Shown here: positions 41,525-50,488 of the stretch, in pieces
How positions within the stretch are numbered: the stretch's first letter is position 1
Layout: each line of letters opens with the position of its first letter
Assembly (NCBI RefSeq): GCF_014305155.1
Contig: NZ_JACRUK010000015.1
Span: 1-64,000, forward strand
Source of the DNA: Flavobacterium muglaense
Lineage (GTDB): Bacteria; Bacteroidota; Bacteroidia; Flavobacteriales; Flavobacteriaceae
Reading direction: 5' to 3'
Length of the DNA: 64,000 nucleotides
The notes under the pieces: model-generated
Databases searched by the model: none
Told to the model about the DNA's origin: nothing
Seen by the model: the letters and a program-made list of their open reading frames with translations, nothing else
Program-made: the position numbers and the translations under genes

Positions 41525-42238
41525 TTACACATGAATAATCTCCTCATCAATCAATAAATCCTCTCTTCGTAAGCGCAAGAAAATTTGTGCGACAGCAATG
41601 GTGTCCTTTTCACAATAGGTTACAATACGATCAATATCTTTCTCGACATAAAAAACATGACCTACTTGACTGCCGTCAATATCTCCTTTGGGGGATGGGA
41701 CTCCTAGTACTTTACACAATAATTTTAAGGAAGTGAAATGTTTATAATCGCCAAATTTCCATAACTCTAAGGTATCTAAATGCGGAATTTCCCAAGGTTT
41801 TTTCCCGAAGAGATTGAGTTTATTTGGAATAGCAATTTGATTAATAATCATGCGTCGCGCTAGAAACGGAATATCAAACTCCTTAGCATTATGACCACAT
41901 AAAACATGCTGTGCTTGATTGAAATGATTGTTCAATAGATTATTGAAGTCGTGTAGAATTTTCTTTTCGTCTCCAAAAAACGAAGTCACTCTAAAGTTTC
42001 GAATGTCCCCTTTATTAGCAAAAAACCCAACAGATATACAGACAATCTTACCAAACTCGGCCCAAATACCCGCACGATCGTAAAATTCCTCAGGCGTATA
42101 ATCATCCTTGCGCTGGTATTGTGTTTTGTGTTCCCAAAGGTCTTTGAGTTCAGGATCTAAAGTGTTGTAATCTTCGGCTTCTGGAACTGTTTCAATATCC
42201 AGAAACAAAATGTTATTGAGGTTTATTTTTTCTATCAT
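41525..42238 (-). CDS. predicted 3'-5' exonuclease, PolB-exonuclease-like
   Basis: 237 residues of RNase H-like DEDDy type. Exo I is FLDIETV (D14, E16), Exo II is GHNAKEFDIPFLARRM, Exo III is YCEKDTIAVAQIFLR. Also typical is SLKLLCKVLGVPSPKGDIDGS. Proteins of this type are related to the proofreading domain of DNA polymerase B without the polymerase. The role may be nucleic-acid trimming or repair. No partner gene is visible. Confidence 0.85.
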   Translation of the reverse strand: MIEKINLNNILFLDIETVPEAEDYNTLDPELKDLWEHKTQYQRKDDYTPEEFYDRAGIWAEFGKIVCISVGFFANKGDIRNFRVTSFFGDEKKILHDFNNLLNNHFNQAQHVLCGHNAKEFDIPFLARRMIINQIAIPNKLNLFGKKPWEIPHLDTLELWKFGDYKHFTSLKLLCKVLGVPSPKGDIDGSQVGHVFYVEKDIDRIVTYCEKDTIAVAQIFLRLRREDLLIDEEIIHV

Positions 42239-42382
42239 AATAGCATTATTTGAACACGAATTGCACGAATTTACACGAAGTACGAAAACTTAAAATAATT
42301 TCACAAGCTCTTTTTAGCACTTTAAAAGTAACCAAATTTACTAATCTAATTGGTGAAAATTGGTGAAATTAGTGTTCCATTT

Positions 42383-42853
42383 TCAAAACAAACTTTGTTG
42401 TGGCGTGGGGCATTCGTGTTCTAATAGCCATTTTTTGCGCCATAAACCACCGGCATAACCCGTAAGTGAACCATCAGAACCAATGACTCTGTGGCAAGGA
42501 ACCACAATCCAAAGTGGATTTTTACCATTAGCAGAAGCCACTGCCCGAATGGCTTTGACATCTCCTAGGGCTTTTGCTTGTTCCAAATAAGTTCTTGTTT
42601 TTCCAAAAGGGATATCGAGTAAAGCGTTCCACACTCTTTTTTGGAAATCGGTTCCTTGTGGATTGAGTTTACAATCAAAACGGGTTCTTTTTCCTTCAAA
42701 ATAATCATTGAGCTGCGAAACCGCTTCTTGTAAACTATCTGGTATTGCAATGCTCGCTATTCCTTCATCGGCTACTGAAATTAATGAAACCCCAGCTTCA
42801 TCACCAACTATTGTAGCAATGCCAAGGGGTGTTTTAATGTGTACTGTGTCCAT
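42383..42853 (-). CDS. ogt: methylated-DNA-protein cysteine methyltransferase
   Basis: 156 residues. The acceptor Cys is C120 in VVPCHRVIGSDGSLTGYAGG. The helix-turn-helix part (GTDFQKRVWNALLDIPFGKT) flips out the damaged base. It removes alkyl groups from O6-guanine by self-alkylation. It has no N-terminal Ada domain, so it is Ogt-type. The gene is separate from the exonuclease gene (144 nt). Confidence 0.92.
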   Translation of the reverse strand: MDTVHIKTPLGIATIVGDEAGVSLISVADEGIASIAIPDSLQEAVSQLNDYFEGKRTRFDCKLNPQGTDFQKRVWNALLDIPFGKTRTYLEQAKALGDVKAIRAVASANGKNPLWIVVPCHRVIGSDGSLTGYAGGLWRKKWLLEHECPTPQQSLF

Positions 42854-42909
42854 AGTGTTAGCATAAGAGTTGCAAAGTACAGAAAGTTTTTGGAATGTTT
42901 TCTAAATAA

Positions 42910-42935
42910 AAAAACCACTCGAAAAACGAATGGTT
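42910..42935 (-). terminator. terminator after the cytochrome c gene
   Basis: The stem AACCACTCG / CGAATGGTT (one G-T) with flanking A and T runs could work on both strands between ogt and the cytochrome gene. Confidence 0.5.
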
Positions 42936-42944
42936 CTTATTTTT

Positions 42945-43018
42945 TAGCCCCGACAGTAGCGGCATCCTCTTGTGGTGGTGTTCACCACAAGAGATATAGC
43001 GAATGGCGGGAATAGCTT
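42945..43018. repeat. intergenic hairpin element E
   Basis: TAGCCCCGACAGTAGCGGCA, then core hairpin CTCTTGTGGTG / CACCACAAGAG, then GATATAGCGAATGGCGGGAA. It ends 2 nt from the cytochrome c stop codon. This is the clearest copy of the family. Confidence 0.75.
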
Positions 43019-43019
43019 C

Positions 43020-43433
43020 TTATTTTAAAGCAGAATTGATATAAGCTTCAAGTCCTTTTAATTCGTCATCACTCATTGCTTTTGTCACCACAAGATTGGG
43101 TTGCATTACTGCAAATTGTGCGGGATCAACAATGGCTTCACTTTCTCCTTTTAAGAAACTGATGATGCTTGCGTTTTTATCTTTATATATTGTTGCAATA
43201 TCCTTGAAACTAGGGCCAATTAATTTGGTGTCCATCTTGTGGCAAGCCACGCAAGTTCCTTTTCCATTAAAAAGCACTTCACCTAACTGTTCTGGTGTTT
43301 GCGATTGCGCTGCCATTCCTTCTGAAGGAGCTTCGGTACTAGGAGCTGGTTCTTGTTTTCCAAATGGTTCTGCTTCTTGTTTTTTACAAGCAAAAGCTAA
43401 AAATGCGATTGCAATTATTGCGACTTTTTTCAT
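43020..43433 (-). CDS. cytochrome c lipoprotein
   Basis: 137 residues with a lipobox-type signal (LAFAC, C16) and a Pro/Glu/Ser linker. The heme c site is C61-VACH65 and the likely axial ligand is M110 in FAVMQPN. It is a small class I cytochrome on the periplasmic side, probably an electron carrier to a terminal oxidase or reductase. Its position next to hemB links it to heme supply, though the 87-nt gap leaves co-transcription uncertain. Confidence 0.88.
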   Translation of the reverse strand: MKKVAIIAIAFLAFACKKQEAEPFGKQEPAPSTEAPSEGMAAQSQTPEQLGEVLFNGKGTCVACHKMDTKLIGPSFKDIATIYKDKNASIISFLKGESEAIVDPAQFAVMQPNLVVTKAMSDDELKGLEAYINSALK

Positions 43434-43520
43434 GATATAAATGTTTATACTATCAAAGATAGGATATTATTGGTTTACAAATCATGACAAATATCATCTT
43501 ATTGGTATAAAATAAGATTG

Positions 43521-44516
43521 TTATTTAGCCAAAAGAATGGCAGCTTCTTTTGCAAAATAGGTCGAAATCAAACTGGCTCCTGCTCTTTTAATACACATCA
43601 ATTGCTCCATCATGATTTTGTCATGATCTAGCCAGCCTCTTTCGGCAGCGGCTTTGATCATAGCATATTCGCCCGAAACGTGATAAACGGTTACGGGAAC
43701 ATTCACCGCATTTTTGACTTCACGCACAATGTCTAAATAGGCAATTCCGGGTTTTACCATTACCATATCGGCACCTTCTTCAACATCCCAAAGCGCTTCT
43801 TTGATGGCTTCAATGCGATTGGCATAGTCCATTTGGTACGTTTTTTTATCTTTTGGCACCACAACATCTGATTCCCTTGGTGCGCTGTCTAGAGCATCTC
43901 TAAAAGGCCCGTAAAACGCCGAAGCGTATTTAGCCGAATAACTCATGATTCCCACATTGTGGAAACCGGCAGCATCTAGTCCTTGACGCAAACGCAATAC
44001 ACGTCCGTCCATCATGTCAGATGGTGCTACAAAATCGGCTCCTGCTTGCGCATGAGAAACCGCCATTTTTACTAAAGCATCATTTGTGGAATCGTTTTCT
44101 ACATCTCCATTTGCAATGATTCCGTCGTGACCGTAAATAGAATAAGGATCTAATGCCACATCGGGCATAACGATCATTTCTGGACAAGCAGCCTTGATCG
44201 CGCGAATGGCTTCTTGCATCAACCCGTTTGGGTTCCAAGCTTCTTTTCCTGTATTGTCTTTTAAGCCTTCGCTGACTTTTACATAAATGTTGACCGCGCG
44301 GATTCCTAAAGCATATATTTCTTGCACTTCTTTGACCGTTAAATCAATCGAACGACGAAAGATTCCGGGCATGGAAGCAATTTCTACTTGTACATTTTCT
44401 CCCTCTGCAATAAACATGGGAAACATAAAATCAGACGGACTTAATGTCGTCTCGCGAACTAAACTTCTAATGGATTCATTAGTTCTTAATCTTCGGCCTC
44501 TGTGTAATGGGAACAT
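43521..44516 (-). CDS. hemB: porphobilinogen synthase
   Basis: 331 residues. It condenses two 5-aminolevulinates to porphobilinogen. Schiff-base lysines lie in SYSAKYASAFYGPFRDA and MVMVKPGIAYLD. The site where zinc enzymes carry a Cys triad reads DVALDPYSIYGHDG, so it belongs to the non-zinc, Mg-type group. Upstream on the same strand lies the transposase remnant and then hemF, so the mobile element separates hemB from the rest of the hem cluster. Confidence 0.95.
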   Translation of the reverse strand: MFPLHRGRRLRTNESIRSLVRETTLSPSDFMFPMFIAEGENVQVEIASMPGIFRRSIDLTVKEVQEIYALGIRAVNIYVKVSEGLKDNTGKEAWNPNGLMQEAIRAIKAACPEMIVMPDVALDPYSIYGHDGIIANGDVENDSTNDALVKMAVSHAQAGADFVAPSDMMDGRVLRLRQGLDAAGFHNVGIMSYSAKYASAFYGPFRDALDSAPRESDVVVPKDKKTYQMDYANRIEAIKEALWDVEEGADMVMVKPGIAYLDIVREVKNAVNVPVTVYHVSGEYAMIKAAAERGWLDHDKIMMEQLMCIKRAGASLISTYFAKEAAILLAK

Positions 44517-44530
44517 AATATTTTAGTTTA

Positions 44531-44610
44531 TAGCTCCATAGGAGCATTATATTTATAGTAATTTGTTATTTACGTTAGATATCAACCCCGTAGGGGTGCT
44601 ACCTTTATAT
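44531..44610. repeat. hairpin repeat units left of the transposase remnant
   Basis: Two units: GCTCC-ATA-GGAGC with a following TATATTTATAG (44531-44558), and ACCCC-GTA-GGGGT (44581-44610). They match, in opposite orientation, the unit series at 45148-45251. Confidence 0.6.
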
Positions 44611-44614
44611 TTTA

Positions 44615-45073
44615 TTATACATCGTCAAATAGATATTGATTATTATAATCTATATCGAATGCTTTTAAAAAATCAACCTATTCTTCTTTGAACGTTTTCT
44701 TTTTATGATGTTCTTCTTGATTTTGTATATAATTGATAACATTTGTTATTTGAGAGTGACTATACGAAAAAGAACCAAATCCTGCTTGCCATTCAAATTT
44801 TCCATTGATCCATTTTTTCTCATTTATAAAACGAGATGAATTGGCTTTAATATCTCTTACTAAATCAGACAGAGCTTTATTGGGTTTTAATCCAATTAGA
44901 ATATGAATGTGATCCGGCATTCCGTTAATCGCAATTAATTTTTGACCTTCATTAGTAACAATTCCTGTAATATATTTATATAATTCATCTTTCCAATTTT
45001 TAGAAATTAGATTTTGTCTACCTTTAACAGCAAAGACAATATGAAGATATATTTGAGTGTACGTATTAGCCAT
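44615..45073 (-). pseudogene. IS200/IS605-family (REP-associated-like) transposase with a nonsense codon
   Basis: The single-strand Y1 transposase fold is clear: IYLHIVFAVKGRQNLI at the N-terminus, the HUH pair in MPDHIHILIGLK, and the nucleophile region VINYIQNQEEHHKK. The frame meets TAG at 44678-44680, but continues in frame as VDFLKAFDIDYNNQYLFDDV to TAA at 44615. The family C-terminus normally continues with an aromatic residue there, so TAT/TAC to TAG is inferred. Full length would be 152 residues. Hairpin repeats lie on both sides. It sits between hemF and hemB on the operon strand. Confidence 0.8.
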
Positions 45074-45102
45074 TTATCATTTCAAATATTAAGTCAATAA
45101 AC

Positions 45103-45132
45103 AATATATCACCCCTATGGGGTTCTTATAAA
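45103..45132. repeat. hairpin repeat unit right of the transposase remnant
   Basis: CCCC-TAT-GGGG within an AATATATCA...TTCTTATA context, 30 nt upstream of the transposase start. Confidence 0.5.
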
Positions 45133-45147
45133 AACACCAACTGTATT

Positions 45148-45251
45148 CTATAAATATACCGTTCCTACGAATGCTATAAATATAACACCCCTATGGATGC
45201 TATAAATATGTCGCTTCTACGGATGCTATAAATATAACGCTCCTACGGAGC
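45148..45251. repeat. four tandem 26-bp hairpin units
   Basis: Units at 45148, 45174, 45200 and 45226, each starting CTATAAATAT and carrying a variable hairpin such as CGCTCCTACGGAGC. Exact 26-bp spacing without spacers separates this from a CRISPR array. Confidence 0.85.
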
Positions 45252-45274
45252 TCAATCAAAAAAAAATCCCATTT

Positions 45275-45356
45275 CTATAAATATGTCGCTTCTACGAAGC
45301 TAACCAATCAACCTGATTTTCTAATACTTGTACTAATTTATCTTCTTTGCTTCCAG
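45275..45356 (-). pseudogene. diverged duplicate of the hemF 3' end
   Basis: This 82-bp block is directly followed by an 82-bp block of the same structure (45357-45438) that holds the true hemF end. The first ~35 bp (hairpin unit, stop and last codons) are identical. The rest differs at about 13 of 47 sites, many in third codon positions. In frame it reads GSKEDKLVQVLENQVDWLA against GSEEEKLVNVLEYPRDWLA in hemF, so it is a coding relic, not random DNA. Confidence 0.8.
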
Positions 45357-45373
45357 CTATAAATATGTCGCTT

Positions 45374-46282
45374 CTACGAAGCTAACCAATCTCTTGGATA
45401 TTCTAATACATTTACCAACTTCTCCTCTTCGCTTCCAGTTTCAGCATGATGATCGTACACCCATTGTACATGAGGTGGCAATGACATCAAAATAGATTCA
45501 ATTCGACCATTGGTTTTTAAGCCAAACAATGTTCCTTTGTCGTGAACCAAATTGAACTCTACATAACGACCACGACGGATTTCTTGCCATGTTCTCTGTT
45601 CTGGTGTATAGGGTAAGTTTTTTCTTTTTTCTACAATTGGAACATACGCTTCTAGGAAACTATTCCCCACTTCGGATACAAAGTTGAACCAATCTTCCAT
45701 TTTCATTTCGTCAGTAGCTTTGCAATAATCGAAGAACAAACCTCCTATTCCACGTGCTTCATTTCGATGTGCGTTCCAGAAATAAGTATCGCATTGCTTT
45801 TTATATTTTGGATAAAAATCAGGATTGTGTTTATCGCAAGCCGTTTTACAAGTTTGGTGAAAATGAATGGCATCTTCTTCAAACAAATAATAAGGCGTTA
45901 AATCTTGACCACCACCAAACCATTGTTGGATTACTTTTCCATTCTCATCGTACATTTCAAAATAACGCCAGTTAGCATGAACTGTAGGTACCATAGGACT
46001 TTTGGGATGCAAAACCAAACTTAGTCCGCAGGCAAAGAAATCGGCTTCGCCTACGCCAAACATTTTTTGCATGGCTTCTGGCAACTTTCCGTGAACTGCT
46101 GAGATGTTAACACCGCCTTTTTCAAAAACTTGACCATTTTCGATTACACGTGTTCTTCCTCCACCCCCTTCTGGGCGTTCCCATAAGTCTTCTTTAAATT
46201 GGGCTTGACCATCAACAGCCTCTAATCCTGCGACGATGGTGTCTTGAAGGTTTTGTATGTAGGTAAAAAATTTATTTTTCAT
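45374..46282 (-). CDS. hemF: oxygen-dependent coproporphyrinogen III oxidase
   Basis: 302 residues. It makes protoporphyrinogen IX from coproporphyrinogen III using O2. Signature segments are HPKSPMVPTVHANWRYFEMY and FGGGQDLTPYYLFEEDAIHF, then RGIGGLFFDY. The last codons (Ala, Ser, TAG) lie inside a 26-bp hairpin repeat unit, so the gene end and the repeat overlap. It starts 11 nt inside the upstream GNAT gene, so the two are translationally coupled. Confidence 0.95.
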   Translation of the reverse strand: MKNKFFTYIQNLQDTIVAGLEAVDGQAQFKEDLWERPEGGGGRTRVIENGQVFEKGGVNISAVHGKLPEAMQKMFGVGEADFFACGLSLVLHPKSPMVPTVHANWRYFEMYDENGKVIQQWFGGGQDLTPYYLFEEDAIHFHQTCKTACDKHNPDFYPKYKKQCDTYFWNAHRNEARGIGGLFFDYCKATDEMKMEDWFNFVSEVGNSFLEAYVPIVEKRKNLPYTPEQRTWQEIRRGRYVEFNLVHDKGTLFGLKTNGRIESILMSLPPHVQWVYDHHAETGSEEEKLVNVLEYPRDWLAS

Positions 46283-46808
46283 TTGTGTGTTCGTATAATT
46301 CCATATCTAATGGAGATTCTCCAGTAGGAGTAAATTCATTTAATAACGTTCGCTTCCATATAAAATCGCAATTTTGGGCCACTTTTAAACTTCCTAAATT
46401 CGTTTTATGAGCGATAATTTGTAAAGTTTTCAAATCTAATTCATTATAAGCAAAGCCCGAAATAGCTTTAACGGCTTTCGTAACCAAGCCTTTCCCTTCA
46501 AAATTATTCCCGATACAATAAGCAAGTTCACCTATTCTATCAACCCAATCAATTTTTTTAATGATAATCAAACCCGCAATTTTTTGCGAATCCAATTCTT
46601 TAATTGCAAAAGTAAAGTTTATTTTTCGCTCTATTTCATCCTTTTTTTCTTCAATATAAGCGACTGATTTTTCTATAGTTTCATTACTCGAAAGCGTAAG
46701 TGGGAAAAATTTACTAAAACGCGCGGTATTATCTAACAAAAAAAGATGCAATCTAGTCGCATCTGTTGATTTTAATTGATCGATAATGTAATTTTCAGAC
46801 AACATCAT
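46272..46808 (-). CDS. GNAT acetyltransferase, RimJ/RimL type
   Basis: 178 residues. The acetyl-CoA site region is IGNNFEGKGLVTKAVKAISGFAYNELDLKTLQIIAHKTNLGSLKVAQNCDF, typical of RimJ/RimL. Substrate unknown. It lies between the 126-residue gene and hemF (overlap 11 nt), so it is expressed with the heme genes, perhaps only by operon position. Confidence 0.85.
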   Translation of the reverse strand: MMLSENYIIDQLKSTDATRLHLFLLDNTARFSKFFPLTLSSNETIEKSVAYIEEKKDEIERKINFTFAIKELDSQKIAGLIIIKKIDWVDRIGELAYCIGNNFEGKGLVTKAVKAISGFAYNELDLKTLQIIAHKTNLGSLKVAQNCDFIWKRTLLNEFTPTGESPLDMELYEHTNEK

Positions 46809-46813
46809 TTACC

Positions 46814-47194
46814 TTATATTTTTGATTTAATAGCTGCAATTTTATTAAATATATCAAATGAAAATGTTTTGCTATCCATTTGAATGTGATTGTAAATAGC
46901 ATTGGCTTTCGCCAAAAAATCAAATTGATTATTCTTAGAGTAGGTCATTAAAAAATCAGCAAATCTTTCTTTATCCTCCCAATCGAAACCGTATCCAGAG
47001 AGTAAAGTGATTAAATCCCTTTCGGATATTTCACATAAAATAGCTGTACTTAAACTTAAATCTGTCAGTTGATTATCGATTACACTCGTGTCTTCAATAT
47101 TCCAAAATTTGGGCACAAAAACCAAAGAAAGTAAAGTACTTAACATGTTGTCAATCTTTACTTTCTTCTCGTCTCTTACTCCTTTATTTAGCAT
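46814..47194 (-). CDS. conserved-looking cytoplasmic protein of unknown function
   Basis: 126 residues, with no signal peptide or TM helix and mostly helical. The segment ILCEISERDLITLLSGYGFDWEDKERFADFLM is distinctive. It starts 6 nt after hemE and ends 5 nt before the GNAT gene, so it is tightly embedded in the hem operon. Alternative starts exist at the internal M17. No family was recognised. Confidence 0.55.
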   Translation of the reverse strand: MLNKGVRDEKKVKIDNMLSTLLSLVFVPKFWNIEDTSVIDNQLTDLSLSTAILCEISERDLITLLSGYGFDWEDKERFADFLMTYSKNNQFDFLAKANAIYNHIQMDSKTFSFDIFNKIAAIKSKI

Positions 47195-47200
47195 TTGCTA

Positions 47201-48226
47201 TTATTGATTGTATTCTTTCACTGCATCAATGAACGCTTTTGCGTGATCAACAGGGATATTTGGTAAAATACCGTGACCTAAATTCACAATGTATTTGTCT
47301 TTTCCGAATTCGTCAATCATTTCGTGAACCATTTTCTTAATCACCGGAATTGGCGATAACAATCTTGATGGATCAAAATTACCTTGTAATGTAATGTTTC
47401 CACCAGAAAGGTATCTGGCGTTTCTAGGCGAACAAGTCCAGTCTACTCCTAATGCAGAAGCGCGGCTTTTTCCCATTTCGCCAAGAGCGAACCAGCATCC
47501 TTTTCCGAAAACAATAACCGGAGCGTCATCAGCTAGTGCTTCAACGATCTGGTTGATGTATTTCCAAGAAAATTCTTGATAGTCAACAGGTGATAACATT
47601 CCACCCCAAGAGTCAAAGATTTGAACGGCATTTACTCCCGCTTTTACTTTTTCTTTTAGGTATAAAATAGTGGTATCTGTAATTTTTTGTAATAGAACAT
47701 GTGCTGCTTCTGGATATTGAAAACAGAATCCTTTTGCTTTATCAAAGCTTTTAGACCCTTGTCCTTCTACTGCGTAACACATAATTGTCCAAGGCGAACC
47801 TGCGAAACCAATTAACGGCACCTCATCATTCAACATTTCTTTAGTCAATTTAATAGCATCAAAAACGTATCCTAAAGTTTCATGTACATCTGGAACAATT
47901 ACGTTCTCAACATCTTGAATCGTACGAATAGGATTGGGTAAATACGGACCAAAATTAGGTTTCATTTCTACATCAATTCCCATTGCTTGTGGAATCACTA
48001 AGATATCCGAGAACAAAATTGCAGCATCAGGAGCGATTCTACGGATAGGTTGTACCGTAATTTCGGCAGCCAACTCTGGAGTTTGACAACGGGTAAAGAA
48101 ATCGTATTTATCACGCAAAGCGATAAATTCTGGTAAATACCTACCAGCTTGACGCATCATCCATACTGGCGGACGTTGCACTGTTTCTCCTTTAAGTGCT
48201 CTTAAAAATAAGTCGTTTTTTATCAT
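47201..48226 (-). CDS. hemE: uroporphyrinogen decarboxylase
   Basis: 341 residues. It decarboxylates uroporphyrinogen III to coproporphyrinogen III. Active-site segments are [17 protein letters not shown] (substrate-binding Arg) and [11 protein letters not shown], with [19 protein letters not shown] near the end. It is downstream of hemD by 62 nt. Confidence 0.96.
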   Translation of the reverse strand: MIKNDLFLRALKGETVQRPPVWMMRQAGRYLPEFIALRDKYDFFTRCQTPELAAEITVQPIRRIAPDAAILFSDILVIPQAMGIDVEMKPNFGPYLPNPIRTIQDVENVIVPDVHETLGYVFDAIKLTKEMLNDEVPLIGFAGSPWTIMCYAVEGQGSKSFDKAKGFCFQYPEAAHVLLQKITDTTILYLKEKVKAGVNAVQIFDSWGGMLSPVDYQEFSWKYINQIVEALADDAPVIVFGKGCWFALGEMGKSRASALGVDWTCSPRNARYLSGGNITLQGNFDPSRLLSPIPVIKKMVHEMIDEFGKDKYIVNLGHGILPNIPVDHAKAFIDAVKEYNQ

Positions 48227-48288
48227 TTTCTTATTATTGGCTAGTCGCTTTTGGCTTTTAGCTGATGGTTTATCTTGTTTTCTTTGTT

Positions 48289-48981
48289 CTAGTTACCTTC
48301 TTCAGGTATTGGCTTGTAATGCTGAATTACTTCAATAATCACGTCTTCGACAGTAGGTATTTCAGGAATTACAATGTTTTTAATTTTCTTTTCTTCTAAT
48401 GCGGCAGCTGTTGTACTACCGATACAAAAGCAAAACTCTTTTTTAATTTTATTATTCGATAAATAACTCTCAACAGCAGATGGGCTGAAGAACATAATTC
48501 CATCAAAATTCTCTTGATCTGAAATTTTAAAAGGTGCCAAAGTGGTTTGGTACACTTCAATTTCATTAAAAGTAATTCCGGCTTCTTTTAAAGCTTCTGG
48601 CAAAGTCTCTCTGCGCAAGTTTCCGCTGAAAAAAGTATAGCTTTCTTGGTTGTAAATCAATGTAATTATCTCCGCTAGTTCTGATGCATAGTCCAAATAG
48701 ACATCCACAGTGAAACCATTCGCTTCTAATAATTCTTTGGTTTTGATACCAACACAAAAAACAGGCTTGGACTTCAAAGCTTCCCAACCGTTTTGTTCCA
48801 TCAAACTTAAAACCGCATTTTGGCTGCTAAATATCAGATTGTTATTGATTTTATCTAGCTCAAAAAGGGTGTTTTTAATTTCGATAAAATCTTGTTCTAA
48901 AAGATCCAAATTAGCATCAATAAATACTTGTCTTAGTTCGTCTGACAATGTTTTGGTGGATAAAATACTTATTTGGCTCAT
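48289..48981 (-). CDS. hemD: uroporphyrinogen-III synthase
   Basis: 230 residues. HemD sequences are poorly conserved, but the call is supported by [38 protein letters not shown] and [14 protein letters not shown], and by position. Its start overlaps the hemC stop by 1 nt. It closes and inverts ring D to make uroporphyrinogen III. Confidence 0.9.
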   Translation of the reverse strand: MSQISILSTKTLSDELRQVFIDANLDLLEQDFIEIKNTLFELDKINNNLIFSSQNAVLSLMEQNGWEALKSKPVFCVGIKTKELLEANGFTVDVYLDYASELAEIITLIYNQESYTFFSGNLRRETLPEALKEAGITFNEIEVYQTTLAPFKISDQENFDGIMFFSPSAVESYLSNNKIKKEFCFCIGSTTAAALEEKKIKNIVIPEIPTVEDVIIEVIQHYKPIPEEGN

Positions 48982-49907
48982 TATTTTTTCAAATTATTTT
49001 TGATTTCGGTCATTAATTTTGTGCCTCCGTTATTCAGAATTTCTTGAGCCGAGTAGAATCCTAATTTTTTCCATTCTTGGATAGGAACCTTTTTGTCTAC
49101 TTCAATTTTTTCTTTTCCATCAAGCGAAAATAACACCCCTTGAAAATGGATGGTATCTTCTTGTTCGTTATATCGTGCCAATGCGCCAATTGGTGCCGTG
49201 CAACCTCCTTCTAGGGTTTTAAGAAATTGTCGCTCTATGTAGGTTACAATTTCGGTTTCTATATCATTTAATTGGGACAAAGCATCCAAGGTAAAAGCAT
49301 CGTTTTGCATGGCTACCACAAGCATTGCACCTTGGGCTGGAGCAGGAATCATCCAATCTAAATTAATATAATTTTCTGGTTTTAGGTCAATACGCTCTAA
49401 TCCTGCAGCTGCAAAAACAGCTCCATTCCAGTTGCCTTCTTGGAGTTTTTTCATGCGCAAATTTACATTTCCGCGAAGGTCAACTACTTTGTGTGTTGGG
49501 TATTTATTGAGCCATTGCGCTTGACGACGCAAACTTCCGGTAGCAATAGTTCCTGATTCATTCAGAAAATCAAGGTTGCCTTTATGAACTAAAATATCAA
49601 GTGTATTGGCTCTTTCAAGAACGGCAGCTTGCACAATTCCTTGTGGCAAAGCCGTAGGAACATCTTTCATAGAATGCACTGCAATATCTACATCACCATT
49701 GATCATGGCAACATCAAGTGTTTTTGTAAAAATTCCGGTGATTCCCAATTCGTAAAGTGGCTTATCTAGAATCACATCTCCAGTTGATTTTACCGCTACA
49801 ATTTTAGTTTTATAACCAAGATCGTTTAACTTTTTTTCTACGGTATGTGCTTGCCAAAGTGCGAGTTCGCTATCGCGAGTTCCTATTCGTATTGTCTTTT
49901 CTGCCAT
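48981..49907 (-). CDS. hemC: hydroxymethylbilane synthase
   Basis: 308 residues. The dipyrromethane cofactor Cys is C236 in TLEGGCTAPIGALARY. IGTRDSELALWQA and GSLRRQAQWLNKYP are the N-terminal family motifs. It polymerises four porphobilinogens. It overlaps hemD and is separated from hemA by the GxxExxY gene. Confidence 0.96.
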   Translation of the reverse strand: MAEKTIRIGTRDSELALWQAHTVEKKLNDLGYKTKIVAVKSTGDVILDKPLYELGITGIFTKTLDVAMINGDVDIAVHSMKDVPTALPQGIVQAAVLERANTLDILVHKGNLDFLNESGTIATGSLRRQAQWLNKYPTHKVVDLRGNVNLRMKKLQEGNWNGAVFAAAGLERIDLKPENYINLDWMIPAPAQGAMLVVAMQNDAFTLDALSQLNDIETEIVTYIERQFLKTLEGGCTAPIGALARYNEQEDTIHFQGVLFSLDGKEKIEVDKKVPIQEWKKLGFYSAQEILNNGGTKLMTEIKNNLKK

Positions 49908-50006
49908 TTTTATTTATCGCAAATGATTTGAACCATTTGATTTTTTAACAATTTATTGTTCCTTTTTTTTAACCATTAAGAAATTAAGACTCATTAAGTA
50001 TTATGC

Positions 50007-50417
50007 TTATCCTTCCGATAACATTGAAAAATATTCATTTACAAAAGGTTTCAACGATTTTGTAATACTTGTTGTGTTGAAATTTATTAGCAAACCCTGA
50101 GGCCTTTCTAATATTTTCATGTATGTTAACAACTGTGCTTCATGTATTGGTAAAATAGTTTCTACTGATTTTAATTCTACTACAACTATATCATTTACTA
50201 ACAAATCAATTCTTAAATTAGATTCTAGTTCTAAATCATCATATACGATTTTAACACTCAATTGTTGTTTGACATCATAACCGTTCTTCTCTAATTCATA
50301 TTTCAAACACTGTTCATACACACTTTCTAAAAGACCCGGCCCTAATTTCTTATGAACTTTTATGGCAAAACCAGTAATTTCAAAAGACAACTGCGTAACC
50401 TCCTTTTTAGTCATCAT
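50007..50417 (-). CDS. GxxExxY protein
   Basis: 136 residues. It has the defining segment GPGLLESVYEQCLKYEL (GxxExxY), then DLLVNDIVVVELKSVETI, which reads as a PD-(D/E)xK nuclease-like strand (D, ExK), and ends LKPFVNEYF. The family is common and of unknown function. It sits between hemA and hemC with gaps of 71 and 99 nt. Start choice between M1 and M2 is trivial. Confidence 0.85.
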   Translation of the reverse strand: MMTKKEVTQLSFEITGFAIKVHKKLGPGLLESVYEQCLKYELEKNGYDVKQQLSVKIVYDDLELESNLRIDLLVNDIVVVELKSVETILPIHEAQLLTYMKILERPQGLLINFNTTSITKSLKPFVNEYFSMLSEG

Positions 50418-50488
50418 ACATAAAGTAATATTGATTTAAAACTAAATGAAACTTAATTTCTTAATGGTAAACAAAAGAAATGTTCCTA

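Noticed and set aside
45148..45251. Tandem 26-bp units that could be read as a CRISPR array
   Set aside because: Units follow each other without spacers, each contains its own hairpin, and no cas gene is near.
45754..45975. Plus-strand frame inside hemF
   Set aside because: Shadow of the hemF coding strand, with no independent support.
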